Shown here: positions 5,687-7,454 of the stretch, one piece after another
How positions within the stretch are numbered: the stretch's first letter is position 1
Layout: each line of letters starts with the position of its first letter
Assembly: GCA_030432775.1 (NCBI GenBank)
Contig: JAUILO010000120.1
Coordinates: 1 to 7,454 of the forward strand
Length of the DNA stretch: 7,454 bases
Source of the DNA: Alphaproteobacteria bacterium
Lineage (GTDB): Bacteria > Pseudomonadota > Alphaproteobacteria > Micavibrionales > Micavibrionaceae
Direction: 5' to 3'
Made by a program: the position numbers and the translations under genes
Notes under the pieces: model-generated
The model's database searches: none
Seen by the model: the letters and a program-made list of their open reading frames with translations, nothing else
Told to the model about the DNA's origin: nothing

Positions 5687-7048
5687 TTACAACTTACCGT
5701 TCATACGAAGCATGGCAATATGGCGATCATAATCCAGACCAGTTGTATTGCTATCACGGTTTTCATACTCGTACGCCGCTCCAACAGACACACGATCCGT
5801 CAGCATATAATCCAGCCCGATACCCGCATCAAACAGGTCATCTTCGCGGCCTGATGCGCCTTCAAAGTCCATAAATTCATAGCCACCACCAAGTGATACT
5901 TTCCAGTCATCCAGCAAAATCTGTGTTACTTCAGCTTGGACACGGTTACGAATAATCGGATCTACGACTTCTATATCTTCAAAAACATAGCGGTTAAAAC
6001 CAAGGGCGATATCGGTTGTATCCGTGATGTTCCAGTGCAAATCAAGCGATGCGATGAAATCTTGAATATCTTCAACGCCGTTATCATCATAATTGAAATC
6101 GGCATAGCCCAGATAAAATTCTGTCTTCAGGTCTTTATAGGCAAGCTTCATACCTACCTTGGCGCTCCATGCTTCGCTTGTGCGGTTTGACCCTGTGTAC
6201 GCACCGGCTTCGAAACTGTTCTGGTCATATTGGCGGTCTTCGTAACGGCCTGATAATAACGCCGTTGCAGTACCCGACACATCGTAATCTATTGTAAGCT
6301 CACCAGCGGTAATCTCGCGATCAGCATCGCCGCGCACGATACGTCCGCCGCCATTTTTTGCAATGCCATCTTCATAAGACTGGTCTTGGTAACTACCCAA
6401 AATAGTGGCGCCAAGTGCGCCCGGTTTAATGCGTAAACCGCCGCTTACCATCCAGTCATCATTTTCAAGCGGCTCTTCGGAGAGCTGCACGTCAAGATCA
6501 TCCTTGCGCTCTTCATGCGTACGTTCCCAAGAAGCGGCAAGTGGCACAGATAATACATCCGATAAGGCAATCTCACTTTTGAAATGCGCGCCGAAGTTAT
6601 GACGGTCTTCGTCTGATTCGTCCCAATATGCCTTGTAATCGCTTTTTAATGTCAAAGCTGCTTCATGTGGACTATCTTCCAGAACAATAGATAGCTCCGG
6701 CTTTACCTGCGTGAAATAATCGTCAACTTCATCATCTTCAGTTGTGTAAATATTACTATCGTAACCAGAGCTTAGCCCCAATGACGGCAAGAATCGTAAT
6801 GGTCCGGCTTTAAAACCGGCTTCATTATCAACCATCGGCTCCGGTTCAGGGGAGGCGATATCTTCTTGCGTAAGCTTTGCTGGCTCAATAATGGGAATAG
6901 ACATATCCTCCGGCATCTGCGCGCTATCCTGAATAGCCTTTTCAATCATTGCGTCAGGGCCCTTACCCTTCTTGGCCAGGGCATCGCCGGCACCAAAGGA
7001 AATAAAGGAAGCAGAGACCAAAAGGCCTAAAACAAAACGATATGACAT
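5687..7048 (-). CDS. Outer-membrane beta-barrel protein, putative porin (BBP2-like)
   Basis: A 453-residue secreted protein with a Sec signal peptide (hydrophobic 6-20, cleavage probably after ALA at 25). After it comes a Lys-rich then Pro/Glu-rich linker (26-75), likely periplasmic. The rest is a run of amphipathic strands with short turns and acidic loops, as in transmembrane beta-barrels. GYDSNIYTTEDDEVDDYFTQV (around 95-115) is typical of the putative beta-barrel porin 2 family: a first strand with YDSNIY followed by Asp-rich loop and next strand. Later strands such as TEFYLGYADFNY and VSVGAAYEYENR repeat the pattern to the last strand, MLRMNGKL. The C-terminal residue is Leu, not the commoner Phe. 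Substrate is unknown; in other bacteria such barrels often serve polysaccharide export or unassigned loci. The start is supported by TCAGG (7055-7059) 6 nt upstream. No clear terminator follows. Confidence 0.85.
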   Translation of the reverse strand: MSYRFVLGLLVSASFISFGAGDALAKKGKGPDAMIEKAIQDSAQMPEDMSIPIIEPAKLTQEDIASPEPEPMVDNEAGFKAGPLRFLPSLGLSSGYDSNIYTTEDDEVDDYFTQVKPELSIVLEDSPHEAALTLKSDYKAYWDESDEDRHNFGAHFKSEIALSDVLSVPLAASWERTHEERKDDLDVQLSEEPLENDDWMVSGGLRIKPGALGATILGSYQDQSYEDGIAKNGGGRIVRGDADREITAGELTIDYDVSGTATALLSGRYEDRQYDQNSFEAGAYTGSNRTSEAWSAKVGMKLAYKDLKTEFYLGYADFNYDDNGVEDIQDFIASLDLHWNITDTTDIALGFNRYVFEDIEVVDPIIRNRVQAEVTQILLDDWKVSLGGGYEFMDFEGASGREDDLFDAGIGLDYMLTDRVSVGAAYEYENRDSNTTGLDYDRHIAMLRMNGKL

Positions 7049-7095
7049 GATAAACCTGAAAAATGAAGGTGAATGACTAGTAGTAATCTAGCCCC

Positions 7096-7101
7096 ATTGT
7101 A
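7096..7101 (-). promoter_or_regulatory. Possible -10 box of the porin-like gene
   Basis: On the - strand TACAAT (five of six to consensus) sits 47 nt before the ATG at 7048. No acceptable -35 box is 16-18 nt upstream; instead the direct repeats at 7111-7165 begin there, which would fit an activator-dependent promoter (inference). Confidence 0.3.
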
Positions 7102-7110
7102 CTATTTAAA

Positions 7111-7165
7111 AGACCAAACTTCCATAGACAATATAGACAGACCAAATAGGCATAGCATATAGACA
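7111..7165. repeat. Imperfect 28-bp tandem duplication upstream of the porin-like gene
   Basis: Two units share AGACCAAA at the left (7111-7118 and 7139-7146), CATAG in the middle (7123-7127 and 7151-7155) and ATATAGACA at the right (7131-7139 and 7157-7165); they are offset by 28 bp with a 2-bp deletion in the second. Position and spacing allow a role as paired regulator sites upstream of the -10-like box at 7096-7101. Confidence 0.6.
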
Positions 7166-7192
7166 AGACAACCCAGAGCCCAAAATGCAATA

Positions 7193-7216
7193 AAACCCCT
7201 ATAAACATAAGGGTTT
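7193..7216 (-). terminator. Weak terminator-like hairpin between mdh and the porin-like gene
   Basis: AAACCC (7193-7198) and GGGTTT (7211-7216) can form a 6-bp stem with a 12-nt loop; on the - strand it is followed by TATTGCATTTT. It lies 88 nt after the mdh stop. The stem is short and half AT. Confidence 0.3.
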
Positions 7217-7219
7217 CAT

Positions 7220-7261
7220 GCAAAATACTATGGGTAAAATACTATGAGCAAAATACCATGG
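7220..7261. repeat. Three 14-bp tandem units downstream of mdh
   Basis: GCAAAATACTATGG (7220-7233), GTAAAATACTATGA (7234-7247) and GCAAAATACCATGG (7248-7261) follow each other without gaps; each differs from the consensus GCAAAATACTATGG at no more than two bases. No open frame or promoter explains them. They lie in the 3' untranslated region of mdh. Confidence 0.8.
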
Positions 7262-7269
7262 AATGGAAA

Positions 7270-7300
7270 TCGCGATTTATTCCAATGCCGGAAATCGCGA
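7270..7300 (-). terminator. Hairpin immediately after mdh, probable 3' end structure
   Basis: TCGCGATTT (7270-7278) and AAATCGCGA (7292-7300) form a perfect 9-bp stem with a 13-nt loop, starting 3 nt after the mdh stop. On the - strand it is followed by TTTCCATTCC, a poor U-tract, so it may stabilise the 3' end as much as terminate. The left part is itself a 12-bp palindrome, AAATCGCGATTT (7267-7278), and GGAAATCGCGA occurs as a direct repeat at 7265-7275 and 7290-7300. Confidence 0.45.
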
Positions 7301-7303
7301 ATA

Positions 7304-7454
7304 TTATGCGGCTTGTGTTTTACCGCTACCCAGAAGATCAGCCACAGCATCACGTTCTTCGCGCAACTCCTGATCAGTGGCATCCATTCTGGCACGTGAA
7401 AATTCATTGATCTCAAGTCCCTGAACGATTTTATACTTACCATCTTTACACGTA
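7304..7454 (-). CDS. mdh: Malate dehydrogenase, C-terminal fragment (5' end outside window)
   Basis: Forty-nine codons and a TAA stop (7304-7306) are visible; the gene runs off the right edge. The residues GKYKIVQGLEINEFSRARMD, then a Glu/Arg-rich helix (ELREERDAVADLLG) and a short polar tail, match the end of the LDH-like malate dehydrogenases common in Alphaproteobacteria, which interconvert malate and oxaloacetate with NAD in the citric acid cycle. The final helix is the family's usual end, so the C-terminus is intact; catalytic His/Arg and the NAD domain lie outside the window. In many Alphaproteobacteria mdh is followed closely by sucC; here it is followed by a hairpin, repeats and, 255 nt on, a porin-like gene. 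Confidence 0.9.
   Translation of the reverse strand, partial: TCKDGKYKIVQGLEINEFSRARMDATDQELREERDAVADLLGSGKTQAA

Noticed and set aside
7228..7443. 71-codon open frame on the - strand at the right end
   Set aside because: It overlaps the mdh 3' end in another frame and runs into the 14-bp repeats; the mdh frame carries recognisable family sequence.
1..7454. tRNA, rRNA, insertion sequence, integrase or attachment site
   Set aside because: No cloverleaf, rRNA-like stretch, transposase motif or terminal inverted repeat pair was seen on either strand.

Overview
The window reads as chromosomal DNA from a Gram-negative bacterium, most likely a moderately AT-rich alphaproteobacterium. Support comes from the C-terminal half of an FtsK translocase followed by a lolA gene (a gene order common in Alphaproteobacteria), a RecR, a malate dehydrogenase tail of alphaproteobacterial type, and a signal-peptide-bearing outer-membrane beta-barrel protein. 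I cannot fix the genus from sequence alone.

Layout. Positions 1-3863 are on the + strand: ftsK (5' end outside the window), lolA, a Fre-like FAD/NAD(P)H oxidoreductase, and recR. These concern chromosome segregation, lipoprotein export, flavin/electron transfer and recombinational repair; lolA, the reductase gene and recR are closely spaced (56 and 75 nt) and may be co-transcribed. From 3915 to the end everything is on the - strand: a 111-residue protein resembling small tailed-phage structural accessory proteins, a 322-residue acidic membrane protein of unknown function, a 453-residue beta-barrel porin-like protein, and the last 49 codons of mdh. RecR and the phage-like gene converge at about 3864-3914.

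The coding content is mostly ordinary; the unusual signals are in the spacers. (i) Between the phage-like gene and the 322-residue gene lies what looks like an independent - strand transcription unit: a TTGACA box, about 110 nt of structured RNA and its own hairpin-plus-U7 terminator, separate from the strong terminator of the 322-residue gene. It is either a small RNA or an attenuator leader of the phage-like gene. (ii) Several spacers carry degenerate short duplications: five 16-bp units in perfect register ending at the recR start codon, three 14-bp units after mdh, an imperfect 28-bp duplication upstream of the porin-like gene, a duplicated 16-bp element holding the -35 boxes of the 322-residue gene, and duplicated elements upstream of lolA. 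(iii) The phage-like gene has no other phage gene around it.

No tRNA, rRNA, CRISPR array, insertion sequence or attachment site was recognised. No gene-free stretch exceeds 300 bases; the longest (4251-4543, 7049-7303) are described through their regulatory and repeat features.
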